From NCBI GenBank assembly GCA_041060555.1, contig JBEUDS010000039.1: a DNA stretch of 14,958 bases; one strand, written 5' to 3'. A model generated the notes under the pieces. It worked only from the letters and a program-made list of their open reading frames with translations, searched no databases and was not told where the DNA came from. Source of the stretch: CAUJIW01 sp963205175. Its GTDB lineage: Bacteria; Pseudomonadota; Alphaproteobacteria; Sphingomonadales; Sphingomonadaceae. The number at the start of each line of letters is the position of its first letter. Positions within the stretch are counted from its first letter, which is position 1. The translations under genes and the position numbers were made by a program. Shown one piece after another: positions 9,511 through 14,939 of the stretch.

Positions 9511-9525
9511 CACAAGGGGGAATGG

Positions 9526-9957
9526 ATGTCCAAGATCAAATCCCAGAGCAAACCCAAGGCCGCCAAACCGGCCGCGCCCAAGGCTGTGGTGGCGAAGCCC
9601 AAGGTCACGGCCGCCAAACCGGCCGCGGCTGACAAGGGCCTGGCCAAACTGGATGCGCGCCTTGCCAAGCTGGAAAAGGCGGCCGCCGATCAGAAGGCGG
9701 CGCTCAAGGCCATGGCTGCCGAGATTACTGCGCTGAAGAAAGCCGCGAAGGCCGCCGCCAAGCCGATGGCGGCGCCCAAGGCGAAAGCCGCCCCTAAGCC
9801 GGCTGCTGCCAGGCCGGCTGCCGCCAAGGCGGCACCGAAGGCCAAGGCTCCGGCCAGGCCTGCCGCCGCGCCCAAGGCGAGCAAGGCTGCGCCGGCCAAG
9901 CCGGCGGCGTCGAAGTCCGCGCCCGCTAAGCGGGGTCGGCCGAGGAAGACGGCCTGA
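9526..9957 (+). CDS. Histone H1-like, Lys/Ala/Pro-rich protein with AT-hook-like tail
   Basis: A 143-residue, very basic, low-complexity protein. Residues 1-35 and about 80-134 are Lys/Ala/Pro repeats (PKAKAAPKPAAARPAAAKAA), resembling histone H1-like proteins of bacteria and the tails of AlgP or PhaF. Between them, about 37-78, is a heptad-like stretch (LAKLDARLAKLEKAAADQKA) likely to form a coiled coil and to dimerise. The last residues, AKRGRPRKTA, contain the R-G-R-P core of an AT-hook, which inserts into the AT minor groove. A nucleoid-associated DNA-binding role is inferred. The start ATG at 9526 is set by AAGGGGG at 9514-9520; the same frame is open from 9403, but that part lacks a ribosome binding site. 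It is a single-gene unit with its own upstream region and terminator. I see no phasin domain, so a PhaF-like granule role is not supported. Confidence 0.85.
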   Translation: MSKIKSQSKPKAAKPAAPKAVVAKPKVTAAKPAAADKGLAKLDARLAKLEKAAADQKAALKAMAAEITALKKAAKAAAKPMAAPKAKAAPKPAAARPAAAKAAPKAKAPARPAAAPKASKAAPAKPAASKSAPAKRGRPRKTA

Positions 9958-9974
9958 CAGGCGTTAGCGCACAA

Positions 9975-9992
9975 GACGGGATGACGCCCGTC
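9975..9992 (+). terminator. Small hairpin downstream of the H1-like gene
   Basis: GACGGG (9975-9980) pairs with CCCGTC (9987-9992) around a 6-nt loop, 17 bp after the stop. It precedes the stronger hairpin at 10009-10043 and may be a 3'-end stabilising structure rather than a terminator, since only a weak pyrimidine stretch follows. Confidence 0.35.
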
Positions 9993-10008
9993 GACTTTGC
10001 TGAAATAC

Positions 10009-10043
10009 ATCGACCGCGTCTCGTTCGAGGCGCGGTCGATTTT
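10009..10043 (+). terminator. Strong intrinsic terminator after the H1-like gene
   Basis: ATCGACCGCG at 10009-10018 pairs perfectly with CGCGGTCGAT at 10031-10040, and the stem continues inward (tctc/gagg with one G-T pair) to a 4-nt loop gttc, giving 14 pairs. It is followed by TTTTG. It lies 52 bp past the H1-like stop and only 33 bp before the glpD ATG, so it separates the two genes or acts in a glpD leader. Confidence 0.85.
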
Positions 10044-10076
10044 GTTGGTGGCATCCTGTGAGGAGGCGGCGGGCGG

Positions 10077-11597
10077 ATGGTCGAGACATGTGATCTGTTC
10101 GTCATCGGTGGCGGCGTCAACGGCGCGGCGATCGCGCGCGACGCCGTGGGGCGTGGCCTGCGTGTCCAGCTGGCCGAGGCGCGCGATTATGCGTGGGCGA
10201 CGTCGAGCGCATCGAGCAAGCTCATTCATGGCGGCCTGCGCTACCTTGAGCAGTTCGCGTTCGCGCTGGTGCGGGAGTCGCTGCACGAGCGCGAGGTGAT
10301 GCTGCGGGTAGCGCCGCATCTGGTGCGGCCGCTGCGCTTCCTGCTGCCGGTCATGCGGCACCAGCCGCGACCGGCGTGGACCGTGCATCTGGGGCTGCGG
10401 CTTTACGATCTGCTGGCCGGTCGCACCGGGCTGCCGCGGTCCGGCCGGTTGTCGCCGGAGCAGGCCGACACCTGGGCGGAACTGAAGCCCGATGATATTC
10501 GCGCGGTGCTGCATTATCCCGACTGCCAGGTCGACGACGCGCGACTGGTGCTGTCGCTGTTGCTCGACGCGCGGGCGCGTGGCGCCGTCGTGCGCAATTA
10601 TTGCCGCGTCACCGCGCTGACGCCGGGTGCGCAGGGCATTGAGGTCACGACGCAATCCGGCGACGGCGCCACGCGTCGGGTGCGGGCGCGGGTGGTGGTC
10701 AACGCCGGCGGCCCATGGGCCGATGCGGTGGCGGCGCTGGCCGGGGCCGAGGCGGCCGCGGCGGTGCGGCTGCGGCTGGTGCGCGGCAGCCATATCGTCG
10801 TGCGCGCCCCCCGGGGCGCGAGCGCTGATGCCTATACGCTGCAGAACGACGACAGACGCGTGGTCTTCGTGCTGCCATGGCTGGATGGTCGCCTGCGCGT
10901 CATTGGCACCACCGATGTGGTGCATCACGGCGCGCCGGAGACGGCGGTGTGCACCGACGACGAACGGGATTATCTGCTGGCGGCCTACAATCGCTTTTTC
11001 CGCGCGACGATCGACAAGGCCGACATCGTCTGGAGCTGGGCCGGCGTGCGGCCGCTGGCCGATGACGGCAAGGCCAACCCCAGTGCGGTGAGCCGGGAGT
11101 ATCGCCTGGATGCCCGGCCGCTGGGGGGCGGCACGCTGCTGTCGGTGATCGGCGGCAAGCTCACCACCCATCGGACGCTGGCCGAGGAGGCGCTGGCGCT
11201 GCTGGAATCGTCGCTGGGGCCGCTGCCGCCGTCATGGACCGCCTCGGCGCCGCTGGCCGGGGGGCTGTTGTCGCGGGCCGATCTCGATCTGATGTGGCGT
11301 GCAGGCCCCGATGTGGTGCCGGCTGACATTCGCCGCCGCTGGGCCTTCACCTATGGCTCGGATGCGCAGGAATTGTTCGCGCGGGCGCTTGAACCGGCGG
11401 CGCGGGCGGCAGTCGCGCCTGGCGTGCTGCATGCCGAGCTTGACCATGCGGTGCAGGTGGAAGACGCGCGCCGCGCGGCCGATTTTCTGTGCCGCCGCAC
11501 GACATTGCATCTGACGCTCGATGCGGACGACCGGTCGCGCGTCGCGGCATGGTTCGCGGCGCGCGGCGTTGGCGACGTGGTTCAGGCGGAGGCCTGA
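10077..11597 (+). CDS. glpD: FAD-dependent glycerol-3-phosphate dehydrogenase GlpD
   Basis: A 506-residue aerobic glycerol-3-phosphate dehydrogenase (EC 1.1.5.3), which oxidises glycerol 3-phosphate to dihydroxyacetone phosphate at the inner membrane and passes electrons to quinone. The N-terminal FAD fold is VIGGGVNGAAIARDA (GxGxxG at 11-16), with the GlpD hallmark SSKLIHGGLRYLE at 46-58. Later blocks VVNAGGPWAD, VLPWLDGRLRVIGTTD, WSWAGVRPLADDG and SVIGGKLTTHRTLAEEAL are also diagnostic. Length matches the family, and the C-terminal helical domain is complete. The start ATG at 10077 has AGGAGG at 10061-10066. No glpK, glpF or glpR gene is adjacent. Its last 16 bp overlap the end of flaF on the opposite strand. 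Confidence 0.96.
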   Translation: MVETCDLFVIGGGVNGAAIARDAVGRGLRVQLAEARDYAWATSSASSKLIHGGLRYLEQFAFALVRESLHEREVMLRVAPHLVRPLRFLLPVMRHQPRPAWTVHLGLRLYDLLAGRTGLPRSGRLSPEQADTWAELKPDDIRAVLHYPDCQVDDARLVLSLLLDARARGAVVRNYCRVTALTPGAQGIEVTTQSGDGATRRVRARVVVNAGGPWADAVAALAGAEAAAAVRLRLVRGSHIVVRAPRGASADAYTLQNDDRRVVFVLPWLDGRLRVIGTTDVVHHGAPETAVCTDDERDYLLAAYNRFFRATIDKADIVWSWAGVRPLADDGKANPSAVSREYRLDARPLGGGTLLSVIGGKLTTHRTLAEEALALLESSLGPLPPSWTASAPLAGGLLSRADLDLMWRAGPDVVPADIRRRWAFTYGSDAQELFARALEPAARAAVAPGVLHAELDHAVQVEDARRAADFLCRRTTLHLTLDADDRSRVAAWFAARGVGDVVQAEA

Positions 11598-11980
11598 ACG
11601 GCGCCCTGTGCCTGGGCTTCGGCCTGCAGCTGTGCCTGCATGGCGAGACCTTCCATGATCGCCTTGTTGACGTCGATCAGGGCGTCGATGTCCGACTTGT
11701 TGCGGGCGACCTCGGAGGAGTAGCGGCCGACCCACAGCGCCAGGCTGATGATCTGGGCCCGCAGTGCCTGCGGCAACTGGTTGCCGGGCAGGCCGCAGTC
11801 CGTGGACAGCGCCGACCACATGCGGCGATTCCAGTCCAGTGCCTCGACCAGTGGCGCGCCAGTTGCCTGGGTGTCGCGCGCCTTGATGAGCGCGCCGGTT
11901 ACCTGGGCGAACAGGCGGTACTCGGTCTGTCTAGGCGACTCGGCGACTTGTTGGACCCGACGGTACGCTTGCAGAGACAT
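11582..11980 (-). CDS. flaF: Flagellar biosynthesis regulator FlaF
   Basis: A 132-residue FlaF, a cytosolic protein needed for flagellin synthesis and secretion in Caulobacter and relatives, where it acts together with FlbT. Recognisable blocks are MSLQAYRRVQQVAESPRQTEYRLFAQVTGAL, ALDWNRRMWSALSTDC and LPQALRAQIISLALWVGRYS. The last 25 residues or so (QAQLQAEAQAQGAVQASA) are a Gln/Ala-rich tail. Its start ATG at 11980 lies inside flbT, giving a 50-bp out-of-frame overlap; there is little ribosome binding site (taggg), so coupled translation is likely. Its stop overlaps the end of glpD on the other strand by 16 bp. Confidence 0.93.
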   Translation of the reverse strand: MSLQAYRRVQQVAESPRQTEYRLFAQVTGALIKARDTQATGAPLVEALDWNRRMWSALSTDCGLPGNQLPQALRAQIISLALWVGRYSSEVARNKSDIDALIDVNKAIMEGLAMQAQLQAEAQAQGAVQASA

Positions 11981-12371
11981 CAGTCAGCCCTAACACCTTA
12001 GCTTCGTATTCGACCAGCTTCCGGCACCCGGTGAGGGCGCGGTAGTGATCATGACGCATCATATCCATGGAAATCTGAACACAGAGTAACTTCATCTCCG
12101 GGTTCTCGAGTGCCGCCATCAATTCGGTCATCCGCTCGACGAATTCCTGGTAGTAGGTCGCCGACTTGTCGGGGTCGAGGTAGGCCAGCATGACGGGGAA
12201 ATAGACGCGCCGGGCCGGCGTTGTCGTCTGCTCCTCGGTGAGGATGTCGCGTTCGCGCAGGATCGACACCTTGTTCTGGATGACGAACGTCGTACGGCGG
12301 TCGCCGTTGGTGATGACGGCGCCGTTGACGACGAATTTTTCGCCCGGTTTCAGCGATATTTTCAGTGCCAC
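11931..12371 (-). CDS. flbT: Flagellin mRNA regulator FlbT
   Basis: A 146-residue FlbT, a small cytosolic protein that in Caulobacter binds the 5' leader of flagellin mRNA and promotes its decay when assembly stalls. The family pattern is clear: LKISLKPGEKFVVNGAVITNGDRRTTFVIQNKVSILRERDIL, RRVYFPVMLAYLD, YYQEFVERMTELMAALENPE and ALTGCRKLVEYEAKVLGL. It uses a GTG start at 12371, supported by GAAGGAG eight to nine bases upstream. Flagellin 1 lies upstream on the same strand but an intrinsic terminator stands between, so flbT-flaF probably has its own promoter in 12372-12469; no sigma-54 site is visible there. The protein's C-terminal tail codes in another frame for the start of FlaF. Confidence 0.95.
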   Translation of the reverse strand: MALKISLKPGEKFVVNGAVITNGDRRTTFVIQNKVSILRERDILTEEQTTTPARRVYFPVMLAYLDPDKSATYYQEFVERMTELMAALENPEMKLLCVQISMDMMRHDHYRALTGCRKLVEYEAKVLGLTDVSASVPSGPTSRRVA

Positions 12372-12469
12372 GGGTGGGTCTCCTTCCGACGCGGACTGTT
12401 CGAACCGTAAACGGGGATGGCAAATGAACCGTTAACGCCTGGCGGCGCCCGCCGGAAAATGGGCCTTCC

Positions 12470-12497
12470 AAAAAAAAGGCCGACCCGAAGGTCGGCC
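12470..12497 (-). terminator. Intrinsic terminator of the flagellin 1 transcript
   Basis: Read on the minus strand, GGCCGACC (12497-12490) pairs with GGTCGGCC (12485-12478) around a TTCG tetraloop and is followed at once by eight T residues (12477-12470). This is a textbook Rho-independent terminator. It lies unusually far, about 153 nt, beyond the flagellin 1 stop and just ahead of flbT. Confidence 0.92.
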
Positions 12498-12650
12498 GAG
12501 GTGATCCACAAGGGTGGGTGGATTTCTGGTCAGACGCGGGTTTGCAGCACGCAACCGGGACAGACACGTCCGGTCGGGGTATCGCGCTGAGCCGGCGCGC
12601 GCCGTAACCACCCACGGCAGCGGCGCCACACAGCTGGTCCCCGCATCCGG
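12498..12650 (-). other. Long 3' untranslated stretch of flagellin 1
   Basis: These 153 bases lie between the flagellin 1 stop and its terminator. They hold a small stem ATCCAC/GTGGAT (12504-12509/12518-12523). A 38-codon frame starts at an ATG 4 nt past the flagellin stop (12646 down to 12530; it contains CPGC), but it has no clear ribosome binding site. I do not call a gene; a 3'-derived small RNA is possible. Confidence 0.3.
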
Positions 12651-13529
12651 TTAACCGTTACCGAACAGGCTCAGGATCGACTTCGGCTGGCTGTTGGCGA
12701 TGGACAGCGCCTGGACGCCCAGCTGCTGCTTGACCTGAAGGGCCTGCAGGCGGGCGGACTCACGGGCCATGTCGGCGTCCACCAGGTTGCCGATGCCGGT
12801 TTCGAGCGTGTCGCCGAGCTTGTTGACGAAGGTGCTCTGCAGCTCCATCGACTTCGAACCCGCGCCCATGACGGTCAGCGACTGGCTGACGTTGCGGATC
12901 GAGGTGTCGATGTTGGTGATCAGCGCATTGGCCTCGGTGGCGGTGGTGAAGGAGGTGTCGCCGGCGAGCTGGACGATGTCCGTGGCGGCGAACACGGTGG
13001 TGCCGTTCGCCTTCAGCTGCAGGTCCTGGCGATCGACCTCGATCTTGTTGACCGCGTCCGGGCTTACCAGTGCGATCAGGGTGGCGGGCTTGGCCGGCGG
13101 CGAGGCCGGGCCGTCGATCATGTTGGTGCCGTTGAAGGTGGCGTTCTTGGCGATGATGCCGATCTGCTCGCGCAGGCGGTTGAAGTCCTCGGCGAGTGCC
13201 GCGCGGCTGTCCTCGTCCAGGCCTTCGTCGGCGGCGGCGACGACCTTTTCCTTCATCTGGATCAGCACGTCCTGGATCGATTCCGCGGCCGCCATCGAAA
13301 TGTCGAGGACCGACGACGCGCGATTGAGCGAGTCCTTCACCGCTTCCAGGCCCTGTTTGTCGGCGCGCAGGTTCTGGGCGATGGCGAACACCGCCGCGTT
13401 GTCCTTGGCGCTCTTGACCTCAAGGCCCGTGTTGATGCGCAGCTGGGTTTCCTCCAGCGAGCGGGTGGTCAGGTTCAGGTTCTGCAGCGCGTTGAGCGCC
13501 GAGGAATTGGTGTTGATCGAAATAGCCAT
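12651..13529 (-). CDS. Flagellin (copy 1)
   Basis: A 292-residue flagellin, the subunit of the helical flagellar filament, exported by the flagellar type III system. The conserved N-terminal D0/D1 region is MAISINTNSSALNALQNLNL through RINTGLEVKSAKDNAAVFAIAQNLRAD, and the C-terminal D1/D0 helix is IGNLVDADMARESARLQALQVKQQLGVQALSIAN ending in SILSLFGNG. The middle, about 140-215, is short and variable (PASPPAKPATLIALVSPDA), as in other short alphaproteobacterial flagellins. The start ATG at 13529 has AAGGAG seven bases upstream. It has a sigma-54 promoter at 13591-13606 and a terminator at 12470-12497. It is clearly diverged from copy 2, so not a recent duplication. Confidence 0.96.
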   Translation of the reverse strand: MAISINTNSSALNALQNLNLTTRSLEETQLRINTGLEVKSAKDNAAVFAIAQNLRADKQGLEAVKDSLNRASSVLDISMAAAESIQDVLIQMKEKVVAAADEGLDEDSRAALAEDFNRLREQIGIIAKNATFNGTNMIDGPASPPAKPATLIALVSPDAVNKIEVDRQDLQLKANGTTVFAATDIVQLAGDTSFTTATEANALITNIDTSIRNVSQSLTVMGAGSKSMELQSTFVNKLGDTLETGIGNLVDADMARESARLQALQVKQQLGVQALSIANSQPKSILSLFGNG

Positions 13530-13553
13530 GGTTCATCTCCTTGTGGCGTCCGG

Positions 13554-13570
13554 CCGGTCTTTGCCGACCG
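13554..13570 (-). promoter_or_regulatory. Leader hairpin of flagellin 1, shared with flagellin 2
   Basis: On the minus strand CGGTC (13570-13566) pairs with GACCG (13559-13555) around GGCAAA. The 13-mer CGGCAAAGACCGG (13566-13554) matches CGGCAAAAGCCGG ahead of flagellin 2 at 11 of 13 positions and at the same distance, about 25 nt, from the start codon. It lies inside the predicted transcript. In view of flbT next door it may be an FlbT target; this is inference. Confidence 0.5.
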
Positions 13571-13590
13571 CTTTCCGTCAGCCACTACTC

Positions 13591-13606
13591 AGCAAACACC
13601 GTGCCA
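13591..13606 (-). promoter_or_regulatory. Sigma-54 promoter of flagellin 1
   Basis: The minus strand reads TGGCAC-GGTGT-TTGCT, a full match to the -24/-12 consensus TGGCAC-N5-TTGCW. Transcription should start near 13580, giving a leader of about 50 nt before the ATG at 13529. Sigma-54 control of late flagellin genes fits the Caulobacter flagellar hierarchy. Confidence 0.93.
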
Positions 13607-13623
13607 ACTTTGAATAATTATAC

Positions 13624-13636
13624 TAACTAATTGAAA
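13624..13636 (-). promoter_or_regulatory. Possible IHF site upstream of the flagellin 1 promoter
   Basis: The minus strand reads TTTCAATTAGTTA, one mismatch from the IHF consensus WATCAA-N4-TTR, within the most AT-rich patch of the window (about 13609-13651). It lies around -45 to -56, between the sigma-54 promoter and the upstream inverted repeats, where a DNA bend would bring an activator to the polymerase. Short AT-rich matches are common by chance. Confidence 0.35.
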
Positions 13637-13683
13637 TATATCGTTAAAAATGAACGTGCGGGCAGAATCTGGCATTGTTTTCT

Positions 13684-13740
13684 GCGGCAACTTCTGCCGC
13701 CGCGCGGTGGCATCGGGCGGTGGCGCGGCCAAATTTGCCG
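13684..13740. promoter_or_regulatory. Paired activator-type inverted repeats for flagellin 1
   Basis: GCGGCA-acttc-TGCCGC (13684-13700) is a perfect 6+6 dyad with core CGGCA-N5-TGCCG. A second copy with one changed base, CGGCC-aaatt-TGCCG, lies at 13726-13740; the centres are 41 bp apart, close to four helical turns. They lie about 80-135 bp upstream of the -24 element, the usual place for an enhancer of a sigma-54 activator. FlbD, which binds ftr elements in Caulobacter, is the likely candidate, by inference. Confidence 0.55.
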
Positions 13741-13776
13741 TGGGACACCGGGCCGGAAGTGCCGTCCCGGGGCGGC

Positions 13777-13815
13777 AAAAAAGATGCGGGCGGGATCTTG
13801 CGATCCCGCCCGCAT
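13777..13815 (-). terminator. Intrinsic terminator of flagellin 2
   Basis: A 14-bp perfect stem (13784-13797 with 13802-13815; arm atgcgggcgggatc) closes a 4-nt loop. Read on the minus strand it is followed by CTTTTTTG (six T at 13782-13777). It begins 24 nt past the flagellin 2 stop and insulates the flagellin 1 control region. Confidence 0.93.
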
Positions 13816-13839
13816 TCCAGGCTGACGTTGTCGAACGTC

Positions 13840-14700
13840 TTACTTGAACAGGCTGAGCACCGACTGCGGCGCCTGGTTGGCGATGGACAGCGCCTGGAGG
13901 CCGAGCTGCTGCTTGACCTGCAGCGACTGCAGCCGGGCGCTTTCCTTGGCCAGGTCGGCGTCCACCAGATTGCCGATGCCCGTGGAGATCACGTCATTCA
14001 GCTTGCCGGTGAACTCGATCTGGCCATCAACCTGACGCGACGCCGAGCCGAGTTCGGCCAGCGACGTGTTCATGGCTTCGATGGCGGTGTCCACGGCGGT
14101 TGCCGAGGTACCCGCCGCCGCGGCGTTGGCCCAGGTGGCGGTCGTCACCGTCGAGGCCACGCCGGTACCACCGTCGGTCATGAACGCGCCCAGTTCGGTA
14201 TCGTCCAGCGCCTGGTTGGTGACCGCCAGGCTCTGCGTGGCGTCGGCATCCAGGATGGCGGAGATCGAACCTTCGCCGTTCTTCAGCAGGTTGGTACCGT
14301 TGAACGACGCCGAGTTGACGTAGCTCACCAGCTGTTCCGACAGGGCATTGAAGTCGTTCTGCAAGGCAGTACGGCTGTCAGTGTCCAGGCCGGTGTCCGA
14401 GGCCGCGACGGCCTTTTCCTTCATCTGGATCAGCGTGTCGGAGATCGCTTCGGCCGCCGAGATGGCGACGTCGAGCGTGCTCTTGGCGCGATCGAGCGAG
14501 GATTTGACCGCATTCAAGCCGCCGATGTCGGCGCGCAGGTTCTGCGCGATGGCAAAGGTCGCCGAGTCGTCCTTGGTGGACGCGACTTTCATACCAGTAT
14601 TGATCCGGTTCTGAGTCACGGCGAGGTCCATGTTGGTCGCAGAGAGGTTCTGCAGAGCGACAAAGGCGGAAACGTTCGTGTTGACAGAGAAGTTCAGCAT
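13840..14700 (-). CDS. Flagellin (copy 2)
   Basis: A 286-residue flagellin. N-terminal MLNFSVNTNVSAFVALQNLS through RINTGMKVASTKDDSATFAIAQNLRAD and C-terminal IGNLVDADLAKESARLQSLQVKQQLGLQALSIAN ending SVLSLFK are the conserved filament-core helices; the variable centre, about 140-215, is Ala/Thr-rich. The start ATG at 14700 is preceded by AAAGGAG with a 7-nt gap; the frame is open to 14772, but that extension covers the leader hairpin and part of the sigma-54 site and cannot be translated from that promoter. It resembles copy 1 strongly at both ends but not in the middle. Each copy has separate promoter and terminator, so the two can be expressed independently. Confidence 0.96.
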   Translation of the reverse strand: MLNFSVNTNVSAFVALQNLSATNMDLAVTQNRINTGMKVASTKDDSATFAIAQNLRADIGGLNAVKSSLDRAKSTLDVAISAAEAISDTLIQMKEKAVAASDTGLDTDSRTALQNDFNALSEQLVSYVNSASFNGTNLLKNGEGSISAILDADATQSLAVTNQALDDTELGAFMTDGGTGVASTVTTATWANAAAAGTSATAVDTAIEAMNTSLAELGSASRQVDGQIEFTGKLNDVISTGIGNLVDADLAKESARLQSLQVKQQLGLQALSIANQAPQSVLSLFK

Positions 14701-14724
14701 GGTTGGCTCCTTTCTGGAAGTAAC

Positions 14725-14740
14725 ACCGGCTTTTGCCGGT
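14725..14740 (-). promoter_or_regulatory. Leader hairpin of flagellin 2
   Basis: On the minus strand ACCGGC (14740-14735) pairs with GCCGGT (14730-14725) around an AAAA loop, ending about 10 nt ahead of the AAAGGAG ribosome binding site. The inner 13-mer (14738-14726) is the counterpart of the one ahead of flagellin 1. It could control mRNA stability or ribosome access, possibly through FlbT. Confidence 0.6.
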
Positions 14741-14767
14741 TTGGGCATTTTACCCGTGACCCAGAGG

Positions 14768-14783
14768 AGCAAGTGGCGTGCCA
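14768..14783 (-). promoter_or_regulatory. Sigma-54 promoter of flagellin 2
   Basis: The minus strand reads TGGCAC-GCCAC-TTGCT, a full match to the -24/-12 consensus with correct spacing. Transcription should begin near 14757, about 57 nt before the ATG at 14700. Confidence 0.93.
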
Positions 14784-14829
14784 GATCGCTGGCGCGCCGG
14801 AATGTTCCGGCAACCTTCGGTAAACAAAG

Positions 14830-14860
14830 AAAAAAGCCGGCGGGTTGATGCCCCGCCGGC
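14830..14860 (-). terminator. Intrinsic terminator of a gene beyond the right edge
   Basis: GCCGGCGGG (14836-14844) pairs with CCCGCCGGC (14852-14860) around a 7-nt loop, and on the minus strand six T residues follow (14835-14830), then CTTTG. No gene of this window lies upstream of it on that strand, so it should end a minus-strand transcript entering from beyond 14958. Confidence 0.88.
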
Positions 14861-14892
14861 CAGTTGCTTCTCTATCTGTGTGTCCGATCTTG

Positions 14893-14939
14893 CCGGCAAT
14901 AGCTGCCGGGTATGCGATGTTGCCCGGTCAGGCCTGCCG
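14893..14939. promoter_or_regulatory. Activator-type inverted repeats for flagellin 2
   Basis: CCGGCA-atagc-TGCCGG (14893-14909) is a perfect 6+6 dyad with the same CGGCA-N5-TGCCG core and spacing as upstream of flagellin 1. A weaker copy, CGGTC-aggcc-TGCCG (two changes), lies at 14925-14939 with centres 31 bp apart, about three helical turns. The strong site is about 110 bp upstream of the -24 element. Probably an FlbD/ftr-type enhancer, by inference. Confidence 0.5.

Larger units (their letters stand above)
8987..9525. other. 539-bp divergent intergenic region
   Basis: This gap separates xseB (minus) from the H1-like gene (plus). Its right part, from about 9150, is clearly more AT-rich than the flanks, as expected for a promoter region. 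I see a direct repeat GGTCAC-aaac-GGTCAC at 9280-9295 (10-bp period) and a dyad at 9496-9510, described separately. Open frames at 9372 and 9403 run through it, but they have no ribosome binding site and unlike codon use. No RNA gene is recognisable. Confidence 0.6.

Noticed and set aside
9403..9525. 41-residue N-terminal extension of the H1-like protein
   Set aside because: No ribosome binding site at 9403, composition unlike the rest, and a strong AAGGGGG stands before the ATG at 9526.
9690..11171. 493-codon minus-strand frame across the H1-like and glpD genes
   Set aside because: Spans two real genes and their terminator on the opposite strand; shadow coding.
12372..12469. Sigma-54 promoter for flbT
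   Set aside because: A TTGCC is present, but no TGGCAC-like -24 element lies at the required spacing.
12049..12615. 188-codon minus-strand frame through flbT and the flagellin 1 terminator
   Set aside because: It crosses a strong terminator and overlaps flbT in another frame; the translation is Arg/Pro-rich.
14701..14772. 24-residue N-terminal extension of flagellin 2
   Set aside because: It begins within the sigma-54 promoter, upstream of the predicted transcript start; flagellins begin near the NTN motif.
13675..14823. 382-codon plus-strand frame opposite flagellin 2
   Set aside because: Antisense to a flagellin and running through its terminator, leader and promoter.
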